DNA from: Mycobacterium sp.
GTDB taxonomy: Bacteria; Actinomycetota; Actinomycetes; Mycobacteriales; Mycobacteriaceae
Length of the DNA stretch: 59,659 nt
Assembly (NCBI RefSeq): GCF_008709575.1
Contig: NZ_VYIK01000016.1
Span: 1 to 59,659, forward strand
Reading direction: 5' to 3'
Both the position numbers and the translations under genes were made by a program. Below, piece by piece: positions 20,243 to 29,868 of the stretch. Numbering within the stretch: the first letter of the stretch is position 1; every line of letters starts with the position of its first letter. The notes below the pieces were generated by a model. That model did no database searches and was not told the DNA's origin. It saw nothing but the letters and a program-made list of their open reading frames with translations.

Positions 20243-21370
20243 GTGAGTGCCCGCAGACCGCCCGGCTCCGGTGGCCGAGTCCGCGTCGCCGTCGTGTTCG
20301 GCGGACGCAGCAACGAGCACGCCATCTCCTGCGTGTCGGCGGGCAGCATCCTGCGCAATCTGGACCCGCAGCGGTTCGACGTGGTCGCGGTCGGGATCAC
20401 CCCGGACGGCTCGTGGCTACTCACCGGCGCCGACCTGGACGCGCTGGCGATCACCGACCGCCGGCTGCCGCAGGTCAGCCCGGCATCGGGAGCCGAGCTG
20501 GCGTTGCCGGCTGATCCGCAGCGCGCCGGCCAGCTGGTGTCGCTGGCACCCGGCGGCGGTGAGGTACTCGCCTGTGTAGACGTGGTGTTTCCGGTATTGC
20601 ACGGTCCGTTCGGCGAAGATGGCACCCTGCAGGGGCTGCTGGAACTGGCCGGGGTGCCCTATGTCGGGTCCGGCGTGTTGGCCAGCGCGGCGGGCATGGA
20701 CAAGGAGTTCACCAAGAAGTTACTGGCGGCCGAGGGGCTTCCGGTGGGTGGCTACGCGGTGCTGCGACCGTCGCAGCCGACGCTGGACCCCGAGCAGCGG
20801 GAGCGGCTCGGCCTGCCGGTCTTCGTCAAGCCCGCGCGCGGCGGCTCATCGATCGGTGTCAGTCGGGTGACCAGCTGGGAGCAGCTGCCCGTCGCGATCG
20901 CCCGGGCCCGCGACCATGACCCGAAGGTGATTGTCGAGGCCGCGATCGTCGGCCGGGAGCTGGAATGCGGGGTGCTCGAATTTCCGGATGGCGCGGTGCA
21001 GGCCAGCGCGGTGGGGGAAATCCGGGTGCTCGGGGTGCGCGGACGCGAGGACCCTTTCTACGACTTCGCCACCAAATATCTCGACGACGCCGCCGAACTC
21101 GACGTGCCCGCAAAGATCGACGACGAGATCGCCGACGCGATCCGTGACCTGGCCATCCGGGCTTTCGCGGCGATCGACTGCCAGGGCCTGGCCCGGGTGG
21201 ACTTCTTCCTCACCGACGACGGACCGCTGATCAACGAGATCAACACGATGCCAGGATTCACCGCGATCTCGATGTACCCGCGGATGTGGGCGGCCAGTGG
21301 CGTCGACTACCCGGCCCTGCTGGCGACGATGGTCGAGACGGCGCTGGCGCGCGGAGTCGGTCTGCATTAA
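20243..21370 (+). CDS. ddlA: D-alanine--D-alanine ligase
   Basis: ATP-grasp enzyme making D-Ala-D-Ala for peptidoglycan; the target of D-cycloserine. The 375-residue protein has [15 protein letters not shown] near the N terminus, [31 protein letters not shown] (ATP-binding) and [21 protein letters not shown] (metal ligands and C-terminal motif). GTG start at 20243; a TAGCCT hexamer nine bases upstream could be a -10 box. Ends ten bases before a long palindromic element. Confidence 0.97.
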   Translation: MSARRPPGSGGRVRVAVVFGGRSNEHAISCVSAGSILRNLDPQRFDVVAVGITPDGSWLLTGADLDALAITDRRLPQVSPASGAELALPADPQRAGQLVSLAPGGGEVLACVDVVFPVLHGPFGEDGTLQGLLELAGVPYVGSGVLASAAGMDKEFTKKLLAAEGLPVGGYAVLRPSQPTLDPEQRERLGLPVFVKPARGGSSIGVSRVTSWEQLPVAIARARDHDPKVIVEAAIVGRELECGVLEFPDGAVQASAVGEIRVLGVRGREDPFYDFATKYLDDAAELDVPAKIDDEIADAIRDLAIRAFAAIDCQGLARVDFFLTDDGPLINEINTMPGFTAISMYPRMWAASGVDYPALLATMVETALARGVGLH

Positions 21371-21380
21371 CCGGACGCCC

Positions 21381-21442
21381 GCGAAAGTGCAACTGCCGAC
21401 CTATTTCGCCCGGAGTGTGGGCGTCGCCAGTTGCACTTTCGC
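21381..21442. repeat. Long palindromic element between convergent ddlA and the DUF3515 gene
   Basis: Perfect 15-bp inverted repeat: GCGAAAGTGCAACTG at 21381-21395 and CAGTTGCACTTTCGC at 21428-21442, with a 32-bp loop that contains a further pair, CGCCC and GGGCG. It lies in the 102-bp gap between converging genes. It could act as a two-way terminator, but it is longer and more symmetrical than needed and has no U-run, so it may instead be a dispersed palindromic repeat of the genome. Confidence 0.75.
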
Positions 21443-21472
21443 AGTCCAAAATCTGGCCAGTTGTCGCAACAG

Positions 21473-22009
21473 CTAGGTCGGGCCCGGCCTGATCGGCACC
21501 GCCGCCATAGTGAGATCGATCAGCTCGGACACTACCTGGATCGGCGTGGGCCCCGACCCCGGCGGCAAGGTCAACGCCACATAGACCGGCCGGTCGACGG
21601 CGTACCAGGTCGAGCGGTCGCCTTGGCGAACCCGGAACCACTGCACCCGGTCCACGACCTCGATCGGCGAACCGACGACGAAGTCCGGCGGTCGATCCAG
21701 CCCGCAGCGCAACACCACGGGTTCGCCGTCGGAACGGCCCAGCCAGGCGGCGGTGCCCTCGGGTTCAGGTGGCGCAACGGGAACCCGTCGGTAATCGCCG
21801 AGGCGCGGAGGCAACGCTTGCAGCAGCGCCCGGCAAGCGGGATCCTGCGCGTGCGGCGCGGGCGCGGCGGCGATGGCGACGGGAGGCAGCCGGGCCTGGC
21901 GGGTTGCGGCGATCGCCAAAAAGACGCCGATCGCGCCGACGGCCAGCACCAGTGCGGCGATCAGCACGATACGCGGAGGCCCCTCGGAACCGGCTTGGGA
22001 ACTGGTCAC
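21473..22009 (-). CDS. DUF3515 membrane-anchored protein (Rv2980-like)
   Basis: A 178-residue protein with one N-terminal hydrophobic segment (about residues 13-35, IVLIAALVLAVGAIGVFLAI) and an exported C-terminal domain matching the actinobacterial DUF3515 family: DPACRALLQALPPRLGDYRRVP, WLGRSDGEPVVLRCGLDRP and YAVDRPVYVALTLPPGSGP. Function unknown. GTG start at 22009. It lies opposite ddlA and thiL, as in M. tuberculosis. Confidence 0.85.
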   Translation of the reverse strand: MTSSQAGSEGPPRIVLIAALVLAVGAIGVFLAIAATRQARLPPVAIAAAPAPHAQDPACRALLQALPPRLGDYRRVPVAPPEPEGTAAWLGRSDGEPVVLRCGLDRPPDFVVGSPIEVVDRVQWFRVRQGDRSTWYAVDRPVYVALTLPPGSGPTPIQVVSELIDLTMAAVPIRPGPT

Positions 22010-22102
22010 CGCGTTCCTTTCTGGTCCAGCCTTCGAGCACGCCTACACTGCCGAAATCGGCACAGAAAAAGGCGCAGAAAAACCTACCCGAAAACAGGTA
22101 GT

Positions 22103-23071
22103 GTGAGCAGCGGGGAATCGGGCCCGACACTGAGCGAGTCGGGTGAATTCGGCGTGATCGACCGACTGGTGGCGAACCGCAGCCAGCCGGCCGGGGTCGC
22201 TGTGGGACCCGGCGACGACGCGGCCCTGGTGGTAGCCCCGGACGGCCGCGTCGTGGTCTCGACGGACATGCTCGTCGAGGACCGCCATTTTCGGCTGGAT
22301 TGGTCCACACCGCACGACGTCGGCCGCAAAGCCGTGGCGCAGAACGCCGCCGACATCGAGGCGATGGGTGCGCGGCCCACCGCGTTCGTCGTCGCCCTGG
22401 GCGCACCGTCGGAAACGCCGACCGCACACGTCAGCGCCCTCGCCGACGGGATGTGGGCGGAAGCCGGACAGCTCGGCGCCGGCATCGCCGGCGGCGATCT
22501 GGTCAGCTGTGGCCAATGGGTGGTGTCGGTGACGGCGCTCGGCGATCTGGCCGGACGGGCGCCGGTGCGGCGCGCGGGGGCGCGTCCCGGCGCGGTGCTC
22601 GCGGCCGTGGGCGAGCTGGGCCGTTCGGCGGCCGGATATGCTTTGTGGCGCAATGATGTTAGCGGATTCGACGACTTGCGGCGTCGTCATCTGGTGCCGC
22701 AACCGCCCTATGGGCAGGGCCGTAGCGCCGCGGAGGCCGGCGCGCAGGCGATGATCGACATCTCCGACGGTTTGGTGGGCGACCTGCGGCACCTGGCCGA
22801 GGCCTCCGGTGTGACCGTGGACCTGAGCACCGACGCGTTGGAGTCCGACTGCAAGGCACTGCGCAGCGCCGCCGATGCGGTGAACGCCGATCCGTGGACG
22901 TGGGTGCTCGCCGGGGGCGAGGACCATGCGTTGGTCGCCGCCTTCGCCGGTCCGATCCCGGCCGGGTGGCGGGTCATCGGGCACGTGCTCGACGGGCCGG
23001 GACGGGTGCTCGTCGACGGATCCGAATGGTCCGGATACGCCGGCTGGCAATCCTTCGGCCCGCTACGGTGA
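22103..23071 (+). CDS. thiL: Thiamine-monophosphate kinase
   Basis: Phosphorylates thiamine monophosphate to the active diphosphate. The 322-residue protein shows GPGDDAALVV, VVSTDMLVEDRHFRLDW with its metal-binding aspartates, AQNAADIEAMGARP, GAGIAGGDLVS and MIDISDGLVGDL. The reading frame is open about 670 bases upstream, but the family N terminus (…SESGEFGVIDRL) fits the GTG at 22103. The upstream 93-bp gap to the divergent DUF3515 gene is A-rich for this genome and has a short CTACC/GGTAG hairpin. Confidence 0.93.
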   Translation: MSSGESGPTLSESGEFGVIDRLVANRSQPAGVAVGPGDDAALVVAPDGRVVVSTDMLVEDRHFRLDWSTPHDVGRKAVAQNAADIEAMGARPTAFVVALGAPSETPTAHVSALADGMWAEAGQLGAGIAGGDLVSCGQWVVSVTALGDLAGRAPVRRAGARPGAVLAAVGELGRSAAGYALWRNDVSGFDDLRRRHLVPQPPYGQGRSAAEAGAQAMIDISDGLVGDLRHLAEASGVTVDLSTDALESDCKALRSAADAVNADPWTWVLAGGEDHALVAAFAGPIPAGWRVIGHVLDGPGRVLVDGSEWSGYAGWQSFGPLR

Positions 23072-23101
23072 CGCGGTGAGACTCGATGCAATGAGGCCGA
23101 C

Positions 23102-23785
23102 ATGACCCCGCGGCCACTCACCGAACTGGTCGACGAAGGGTGGGCGCGTGCCCTGGAGCCCGTCACTCACCAGGTCGCCCGGATGGGTCAATTCCTGCGC
23201 GGCGAGGTCGCAGCCGGCCGAAGATATCTGCCGACCGGACCGAATATATTGCGCGCCTTCACTTTTCCCTTTGACGACGTGCGGGTGTTGATCGTCGGCC
23301 AAGATCCGTATCCGACACCCGGCCACGCGGTAGGGCTCAGCTTCTCCGTCGGCGCGGGCGTGCGGCCGCTGCCGCGCAGCCTGGAGAACATCTTCACCGA
23401 ATACACCAGCGACCTGGGCTATCCTCCGCCGTCGTGCGGTGATCTCACCCCGTGGGCGCAGCGCGGGGTGCTGTTGCTCAACCGGGTGCTCACCGTGCAG
23501 CCGGGCCACCCGGCTTCGCACCGCGGCAAGGGCTGGGAGACGGTCACCGAATGTGCGATCCGGGCGCTGGCGGATCGGGACGAACCGCTGGTGGCGATCT
23601 TGTGGGGCCGCGACGCGGCGCAGCTGAAGCCGATCCTGGATTCAACCAACTGTGCGGTAATCGAATCAGCGCACCCCTCGCCGCTGTCTGCGGCGCGGGG
23701 ATTTTTCGGGTCGCGGCCGTTCAGCCGCGCCAACGACATGTTGACGCAGCTGGGCGCCGAGCCCGTCGACTGGCGTCTGTCTTAG
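23102..23785 (+). CDS. ung: Uracil-DNA glycosylase
   Basis: Removes uracil from DNA to start base excision repair. The 227-residue family-1 enzyme has the water-activating [16 protein letters not shown], the uracil-recognition Asn in LLLNRVLTV, and [21 protein letters not shown] 23102 lies 30 bp after thiL. Converges with rpmB, 27 bp between stops. Confidence 0.96.
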   Translation: MTPRPLTELVDEGWARALEPVTHQVARMGQFLRGEVAAGRRYLPTGPNILRAFTFPFDDVRVLIVGQDPYPTPGHAVGLSFSVGAGVRPLPRSLENIFTEYTSDLGYPPPSCGDLTPWAQRGVLLLNRVLTVQPGHPASHRGKGWETVTECAIRALADRDEPLVAILWGRDAAQLKPILDSTNCAVIESAHPSPLSAARGFFGSRPFSRANDMLTQLGAEPVDWRLS

Positions 23786-23812
23786 TGCCGGCTGGACCGT
23801 GCGCGGAGGTGG

Positions 23813-24007
23813 CTACCCGCGGGAGACTTTGCCTGCCTTGATGCACGACGTGCAGACGTTGAGCCGCTGCTTGTTGCCGCCGGGACGGGTCACCGCACGC
23901 ACAGACTGGATGTTGGGGTCCCAGCGACGGCTGGTTCGGCGGTGCGAATGCGACACCGACTTGCCGAAGCCGGGGCCCTTCCCGCAGATATCACACACGG
24001 CAGCCAT
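23813..24007 (-). CDS. rpmB: 50S ribosomal protein L28 (zinc-binding form)
   Basis: A 64-residue ribosomal protein, [20 protein letters not shown] at the N terminus and [13 protein letters not shown] at the C terminus. The two CxxC pairs mark the zinc-ribbon (C+) form, as opposed to the zinc-free paralogues that mycobacteria express under Zur control. Divergent from the DAK gene with a 193-bp gap that contains promoter-like hexamers on both strands. Confidence 0.95.
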   Translation of the reverse strand: MAAVCDICGKGPGFGKSVSHSHRRTSRRWDPNIQSVRAVTRPGGNKQRLNVCTSCIKAGKVSRG

Positions 24008-24200
24008 AACCGAAACTCCTCAAGTCTGTGGGGCCAACGACCGAACCACGGGTGACCCGATAACCCGACCAGGATAACCGCAGTCGTCGGCAACCACCAA
24101 AACAACCGACGGCCGCCTGAGCCGTTCCGGCGCTCGTCGCCACCCGGCGTTAGGCTGGCGCCCACCGGCCACAACAGGCGGCGCGAGGAGGTGGGCTGAG

Positions 24201-25874
24201 GTGACAGCTCAGGTGAGCACGCCGGATCGCCTGCTGGACGCGCCTGCCCTGCGGGACTGGGCGCATACCGCCGTCAGCGACTTGATCACCCACACCGAGG
24301 AGATCAATCGGCTCAACGTGTTCCCGGTGGCCGATTGCGATACCGGCACCAACATGGTGTTCACCATGCGCTCGGCGTTGGCGGAGGCCACCACCGCCGG
24401 CGGCGGCGCTGCCGGTTCCGGCGACGTCGCCCGCGTCGCCGCCGCCCTGTCGTTGGGCGCCCTGAACGGCGCACGCGGCAACTCCGGGGTGATCCTGTCG
24501 CAGATCCTGCGGGGCATCGCCGAGGTCACCGCCGGTGCCGCCGCCCAAACGGGTGGTGCCCTGCGAGACATCGACGCTGCGGTCCTCGGCGCGGCGTTAC
24601 GCCGCGGGGTGGAATTGGTCATCGCCTCGATGGGCGGTCGGGAAGTCGCCGGCACCATCGTCTCGGTGCTGCAAGCGGCCGCCGGCGCCGTCGAGCACAA
24701 CGCCGGGGAAGGGCTGGCCCGGGCGATCACCGCGGCCGGCGATGCCGCGGTGATCGCGCTGGAGAAAACGCCCCAGCAGCTCGATGTGCTGGGCGAGGCC
24801 GGGGTCGTCGACGCCGGCGGGCGCGGCCTGTTGGTCCTGCTCGACGCGCTGTGCAGCACGATCACCGGTCAAGCGCCGGCGCGGGCTGCCTACCAGCCGA
24901 ACCGGAACACCCCGGCGCTTCCGCCCGCCGGACATGGTGGGCCGCAGTTCGAGGTGATGTATCTGCTCGGCGAGTGCGACGCCGCGGCCGCCGATTCGCT
25001 GCGCGACCGGCTGGCCGATCTCGGTGACTCGGTGGCGATCGCGACCTCCGGCGTCGTCGGCGGTTACTCGGTTCACGTGCACACCGACGACGCCGGAGCC
25101 GCCGTGGAAGCGGGCCTGGCGTTCGGCAGTCCGCGGCGGATCCAGATCTCGGCGCTGACTCGCGGCGCCGGCCAGCTGCCGCCGGGCAGCTGGGCGCGGG
25201 ACCGGGCGGTGCTGGCGGTCGTGGACGGTGACGGTGCGGCCGAGCTGTTCGCCGGCGAGGGCGCCTTCGTGTTGCGGCCCGACCCCTACGCCGCTCCGGC
25301 CACCGCGGTCAGCGCCCAGCAGCTACTGCGCGCGGTGGTCGACACCGGCGCTGCGCAGGTCATGGTGCTGCCCAACGGCTACGTGGCCGCCGAAGAACTG
25401 GTGGCCGGCTGCACCGCCGCCATCGGCTGGGGCATCGACGTGGTGCCGTTGCCGACCGGGTCGATGGTGCAGGGGCTGGCTGCGGTTGCGGTACACGAAC
25501 CGGGCCGGCAGGCCGTCGACGACGGTTACACGATGGCCCGCGCGGCCGGCGCAGTCCGGCACGGGTCGGTACGCGTCGCGACGGAAAGAGCGCTGACCTG
25601 GGCCGGCACCTGTGAGCCCGGCGACGGGCTCGGCATCGCCGGCGACGAGGTGCTGATCGTCGCCGCCGACATCGTCTCGGCGGCGGTCGGGCTGATCGAT
25701 CTGTTGCTGGCGGCCGGCGGCGAGCTGGTCACGGCGTTGGTGGGCGACGGCATGGACGCGGCCGCCGTGGCGTCGCGGCTGCATACCCACGTGCACGACA
25801 CGCACCCGGGCACCGAGCTGGTGACCTACCACACCAAGCATCGCGGCGACGTGTTGCTGATCGGGGTGGAGTAG
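24201..25874 (+). CDS. DAK-domain protein, FakA/YloV-like fatty acid kinase component
   Basis: A 557-residue protein of the DhaL/DegV-associated YloV family. The N-terminal DhaL kinase domain shows NVFPVADCDTGTNMVFTMRSAL (Mg-ATP-binding aspartates), LGALNGARGNSGVILSQILRG and VVDAGGRGLLVLLDAL. The C-terminal half matches the FakA DegV-like region. In Firmicutes such proteins phosphorylate FakB-bound fatty acids; that role here is by family. GTG 24201 has GAGGAGG upstream. In M. tuberculosis H37Rv this region is annotated as two genes (Rv2974c/Rv2975c); here it is one intact frame. recG follows two bases after the stop. Confidence 0.88.
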   Translation: MTAQVSTPDRLLDAPALRDWAHTAVSDLITHTEEINRLNVFPVADCDTGTNMVFTMRSALAEATTAGGGAAGSGDVARVAAALSLGALNGARGNSGVILSQILRGIAEVTAGAAAQTGGALRDIDAAVLGAALRRGVELVIASMGGREVAGTIVSVLQAAAGAVEHNAGEGLARAITAAGDAAVIALEKTPQQLDVLGEAGVVDAGGRGLLVLLDALCSTITGQAPARAAYQPNRNTPALPPAGHGGPQFEVMYLLGECDAAAADSLRDRLADLGDSVAIATSGVVGGYSVHVHTDDAGAAVEAGLAFGSPRRIQISALTRGAGQLPPGSWARDRAVLAVVDGDGAAELFAGEGAFVLRPDPYAAPATAVSAQQLLRAVVDTGAAQVMVLPNGYVAAEELVAGCTAAIGWGIDVVPLPTGSMVQGLAAVAVHEPGRQAVDDGYTMARAAGAVRHGSVRVATERALTWAGTCEPGDGLGIAGDEVLIVAADIVSAAVGLIDLLLAAGGELVTALVGDGMDAAAVASRLHTHVHDTHPGTELVTYHTKHRGDVLLIGVE

Positions 25875-25876
25875 CT

Positions 25877-28099
25877 GTGGCGGCGCTGAGCGACCGACTG
25901 GACTACATCGTGGGCGCCAAGGCTGCCCGCCCGCTCGACGAGGTGTTCGGCATCCGCACCGTCGACGACCTGCTGCGGCATTATCCGCGCAGCTACGTCG
26001 AGGGCGCGACGGTGCGCGGAGCCGGTCAGGAGCGGCCGGCGGCGGGCGAGCACGTCACGCTCGTCGATACGATCACCGACACCCAGTTGCGGCCGATGAG
26101 GAAGAAACCCGACGAAAACTACCTGGTCATCACGATCGGCTCCGGCCGCAACAAGGTGACCGCGACGTTTTTTCACGCTAAAAAGTGGTTCCGGCAGCGG
26201 CTGACCAGGGGCACTCGGATAATGCTGTCCGGGGAGGTGGGATATTTCCGGGGGACGATGCAACTGACCCATCCCGATTTCCTCATCGTGGACTCCCCGG
26301 ACGGCAAAGACCACGGCAGCAGGTCGCTGCGGATGATCGCCGAATCGTCGCGCGCGGTCAGCGGCGAGGTGTTGCAGTCCGCCTTCGAGCGGGCTTTTTT
26401 CCCGATCTATCCGGCCAGCACGAAGGTGCAAAGCTGGGACATCTACCGCTGTGTGCGTCAGGTGCTTGCCGTGCTCGACCCGGTGCCCGAGCCGCTGCCC
26501 GAGGTAGTGCTCGCCGAGCACGGCCTGGTCGACGAGGACCGGGCGCTACGCGCCATCCATCTCGCCGAGGACCAGGACGAGCGGCAGCGTGCCCGCGAGC
26601 GGCTGACCTTCGACGAGGCCGTGGGCCTGCAATGGGCCCTGGTGACGCGCAGGCATGGGGAACTGTCGCAGTCGGGGCCGGCGGCGGCGCCGCGCCCGGA
26701 CGGCTTGGCGCGCGAACTGTTGCGGCGGCTGCCGTTCCAACTGACGGCCGGCCAGCGCGAGGTTCTCGGCACGCTCACCGCCGAAATCGGCGCGACCCGG
26801 CCGATGAACCGGCTGCTGCAGGGCGAGGTCGGCTCGGGCAAGACGATCGTCGCGGTGCTGGCGATGCTGCAGATGGTCGACGCCGGCTACCAGTGCGCGT
26901 TGCTGGCTCCGACGGAAGTTCTTGCTGCGCAACATGCGCGATCGATCCGCGATGTTCTCGGTCCCTTGGCGATGGCCGGCCAGCTGGGCGGTGCCGACCA
27001 GGCGACTCGGGTGGCGCTGCTGACCGGCTCGATGTCGGCTGCGCAGAAGAACCAGGTGCGGGCCGAGATCACCAGCGGTCAGGCCGGCATCGTCGTCGGC
27101 ACCCACGCCCTGCTGGCCGACGCGATCGAATTTCACCGGTTGGGCATGGTGGTCATCGACGAGCAACACCGTTTCGGTGTGGAACAACGAGATCAGTTGC
27201 GCGCCAAGGCCCCTGCCGGTGTCACTCCGCACCTGCTGGTGATGACCGCGACGCCGATACCGCGTACTGTCGCCCTGACCGTCTACGGCGATCTGGAGAC
27301 GTTGACCTTGCGTGAACTTCCCCGGGGCCGCCAGCCGATCACCACCAGCACCATCTTCGTCACCGAGCAGCCGGCCTGGCTGGACCGCGCGTGGCGGCGC
27401 ATCGCCGAGGAGGTCTGCGCCGGACGGCAAGCGTATGTGGTGGCGCCCCGGATCGACGACAACGACAACGGAGGTCAGGCCGGAGAAGGCGGAAGGCCGT
27501 CGGCGACAGCGGTGGAGCTCTTCGACCGGTTACGCGGGCAGCAGCTGGCCGGCCTGCGGCTGGGCCTCATGCACGGCCGGCTGTCGGCCGGGGAGAAAGA
27601 CGCCGTGATGAAGGCATTCCGGGCCGGTGAGATCGATGTGCTGGTATGCACCACGGTGATCGAGGTTGGCGTCGATGTGCCCAACGCGACCGTGATGCTG
27701 GTCATGGATGCCGACCGGTTCGGCATCAGCCAGCTGCATCAGCTGCGGGGCCGAATCGGCCGCGGCGCGCACGCCAGCCTGTGCCTGCTGGTGAGCTGGG
27801 TCCCCTCGAATTCGGGAGCCGGACGACGATTGCGCGCAGTTGCCGACACCCTCGACGGCTTCGCCTTGGCCGATCTCGATCTCGAGGAACGCCATGAAGG
27901 AGATGTCCTGGGCCGCAACCAGTCCGGACGCGCCGTCACGCTTCGGCTGTTGTCGCTCGCCAAGCACCGCCGAATCATCGAGGCCGCGCGCGATCTCTGT
28001 GAACGGGTCTATGCCGAGGACCCGTCGCACGTCGGCATGGCATCGCTGGCGGCGCCGTTCACCGAGACCGAGCGCATCGAGTACCTGGACAAGGCATGA
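25877..28099 (+). CDS. recG: ATP-dependent DNA helicase RecG
   Basis: Superfamily 2 helicase that remodels stalled replication forks and Holliday junctions. The 740-residue protein has an N-terminal wedge/OB domain (residues 1 to about 250), Walker A GEVGSGKT, motif II as DEQHRFGVEQR, VMTATPIPRTVALT, and the C-terminal helicase segment VCTTVIEVGVDVPNA and QLRGRIGRG. GTG start at 25877, two bases after the DAK gene. The stop overlaps the next ATG (ATGA). Confidence 0.97.
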   Translation: MAALSDRLDYIVGAKAARPLDEVFGIRTVDDLLRHYPRSYVEGATVRGAGQERPAAGEHVTLVDTITDTQLRPMRKKPDENYLVITIGSGRNKVTATFFHAKKWFRQRLTRGTRIMLSGEVGYFRGTMQLTHPDFLIVDSPDGKDHGSRSLRMIAESSRAVSGEVLQSAFERAFFPIYPASTKVQSWDIYRCVRQVLAVLDPVPEPLPEVVLAEHGLVDEDRALRAIHLAEDQDERQRARERLTFDEAVGLQWALVTRRHGELSQSGPAAAPRPDGLARELLRRLPFQLTAGQREVLGTLTAEIGATRPMNRLLQGEVGSGKTIVAVLAMLQMVDAGYQCALLAPTEVLAAQHARSIRDVLGPLAMAGQLGGADQATRVALLTGSMSAAQKNQVRAEITSGQAGIVVGTHALLADAIEFHRLGMVVIDEQHRFGVEQRDQLRAKAPAGVTPHLLVMTATPIPRTVALTVYGDLETLTLRELPRGRQPITTSTIFVTEQPAWLDRAWRRIAEEVCAGRQAYVVAPRIDDNDNGGQAGEGGRPSATAVELFDRLRGQQLAGLRLGLMHGRLSAGEKDAVMKAFRAGEIDVLVCTTVIEVGVDVPNATVMLVMDADRFGISQLHQLRGRIGRGAHASLCLLVSWVPSNSGAGRRLRAVADTLDGFALADLDLEERHEGDVLGRNQSGRAVTLRLLSLAKHRRIIEAARDLCERVYAEDPSHVGMASLAAPFTETERIEYLDKA

Positions 28100-28821
28100 C
28101 AGTGCAGATGAACCGCAAAACGCTGCTGTGGTTGTCGATGGTCGCCGTGCTTGCCGTGGTGGTCGCCTATCAAGTGCTGACGTCGTCGTCGGCGAAACGC
28201 ATCGACGAGTTCGCTGCCCGGGCCGACGTCCCGACGGTCGCGCCCGGCACCGACGTGCTGGCGGGAATCACGGTGGTGCCGGAACGGATTCATCGCTACG
28301 ACTATCGACGCGCCGCATTCGGCGAGGCCTGGACCGACGACAACGACGCCCCCGGCGGGCACAACGGCTGCGACACCCGCGACGACATTCTCAACCGTGA
28401 TCTCCTCGACAAGACCTATGTGTCGACCAAACGCTGTCCCGATGCCGTCGCGACCGGCATCCTGCACGACCCCTACACCAACGACACGATAGATTTCCAG
28501 CGCGGTGCGCGGGTCGGTGCGTCGGTTCAGATCGACCACATCGTCCCGCTCGACTATGCCTGGGACATGGGCGCCTATGACTGGCCGTTTCCCGAACGGG
28601 TACGCTTCGCCAACGACCCGGCCAATCTGCTGGCCGTCTCGGGTAAGGCCAACGAGGACAAGGGCGATTTGGGGCCGGGCCGGTGGATGCCCCCCAACAA
28701 GGCGTTTTGGTGCCAGTACAGCATGCAGTTCATCGCGGTGCTGCGCGGCTACGCGTTGCCCGTCGACCAGGCATCCGCGGATGAGTTGCGTCAGGCGGCC
28801 GCCACCTGTCCCGCCGGGTAG
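28096..28821 (+). CDS. Secreted or membrane-anchored HNH/DUF1524-type protein (Rv2972c-like)
   Basis: A 241-residue protein with an N-terminal hydrophobic segment (about residues 8-28) and an exported domain. RRAAFGEAWTDDNDAPGGHNGCDTRDDIL and QIDHIVPLDYAWDMGA followed by FANDPANLLAVSGKANEDKGDLGPGRWMPPN match the GmrSD C-terminal / DUF1524 HNH nuclease-like family common in secreted actinobacterial proteins (His of DHIVPL, Asn of DPANLL, and the KGD stretch). Whether it cuts DNA is not shown. Starts in an ATGA overlap with recG. Confidence 0.82.
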   Translation: MTVQMNRKTLLWLSMVAVLAVVVAYQVLTSSSAKRIDEFAARADVPTVAPGTDVLAGITVVPERIHRYDYRRAAFGEAWTDDNDAPGGHNGCDTRDDILNRDLLDKTYVSTKRCPDAVATGILHDPYTNDTIDFQRGARVGASVQIDHIVPLDYAWDMGAYDWPFPERVRFANDPANLLAVSGKANEDKGDLGPGRWMPPNKAFWCQYSMQFIAVLRGYALPVDQASADELRQAAATCPAG

Positions 28822-29019
28822 CCCGCCGGAGACAGACCATGATCGGTTTGACTGTGCGCTGAGGGCGCAGGCCGTCGGCGTGTCGCCGCCCTGGACGCAC
28901 GCTCGACGCCCCGCGGCATCGTCCCGTCTTGGCCGGCGCTGTTTCTCGGCCTTGGCGCGGGCGGCTTGGGCGGCCTCTTCCTCTTGTTCCAGGGCACCGG
29001 CCGCAACCGCCCGCACGAA

Positions 29020-29868
29020 CTAGGCCCCGGTGTAGGTCAGCGGATCCTGGCGAACCCGGGTGCCGTCGTTGAGCCCGCTGAGGGCGGCCATATGCTCGGC
29101 GGCCAGCTCGAAATCGAACACGTCGAAGTTGCTGGCGATGCGCTCGGGTTTGCCCGACCGGAAGATCACCGCATTTCCGAGCTGCAGGTTCCACCGGATC
29201 AGCACCTGCGCGGGGGTGCGCCCGTATTCGGCGGCGACCGCCCCCACCGTCGGGTGGTCCAGCAGCCTGCCGAGGGCCAACGGGCTGTAGGCCTGGGTCA
29301 CCACGTTGTGCTGCGCATCGAACTCGCGCAGTTCGGCCTGGCTCAACAGCGGATGCAGCTCGATCTGGTTGACCGCCGGAGTGACGAACGTCAAGTCGAT
29401 GACGGTGGAGATGTGCTCCGCGGTGAAGTTGGACACACCGATCGAGCGGACATAGCCGTTTCCGCGCACCTGGATCAGGCCCCCGAAACTGTCGACATAC
29501 TTACCCAGCTGTGCGGCCGGCCAGTGAATCAGGTACAGGTCGACGTAGTCCAGGCCGAGCCGGTCCAGGCTGGCCTTGCAGGCCTCCTGGGAGCTGGTGA
29601 AACCCTGGTCGGCAGTGGCCAACTTGGTGGTGACGAACAGCTCGGCCCGGGGGATCCCCGAGGCCGCGATCGCGCGCCCGACGGCGGCCTCGTTGCCGTA
29701 TACCGCAGCGGTGTCGATCAGCCGGCAGCCGATCTGCAGCGCCGCCGACACCGCGCGCTCGGTTTCGGCGTCGGACAGTTCGGCGACGCCCAGACCGAGC
29801 GCCGGCATCGTGTTTTCGTCATTGAGCGCAATCGCGGGGGTGGAGGGGCTCGTCGCGCCCGACATCAT
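29020..29868 (-). CDS. Aldo-keto reductase (Rv2971-like), second of a tandem pair
   Basis: NADPH-dependent (alpha/beta)8-barrel reductase of 282 residues. It has the catalytic Asp and Tyr in [12 protein letters not shown], the Lys in [19 protein letters not shown] with its His, and [12 protein letters not shown]. The ATG at 29868 follows immediately after the TGA of the upstream reductase, so the pair is an operon. The nicotinamide-proximal IVIPKS motif of its neighbour is AVIFRSGKP here, a divergence from most family members that may change cofactor phosphate recognition. Substrate unknown; detoxification of dicarbonyls is the usual proposal. Confidence 0.9.
   Translation of the reverse strand: MMSGATSPSTPAIALNDENTMPALGLGVAELSDAETERAVSAALQIGCRLIDTAAVYGNEAAVGRAIAASGIPRAELFVTTKLATADQGFTSSQEACKASLDRLGLDYVDLYLIHWPAAQLGKYVDSFGGLIQVRGNGYVRSIGVSNFTAEHISTVIDLTFVTPAVNQIELHPLLSQAELREFDAQHNVVTQAYSPLALGRLLDHPTVGAVAAEYGRTPAQVLIRWNLQLGNAVIFRSGKPERIASNFDVFDFELAAEHMAALSGLNDGTRVRQDPLTYTGA

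Noticed and set aside
23076..23105. Nine-codon GTG frame ending in an ATGA overlap with ung
   Set aside because: Very short, no ribosome site or repeat relationship; overlap could easily be chance.
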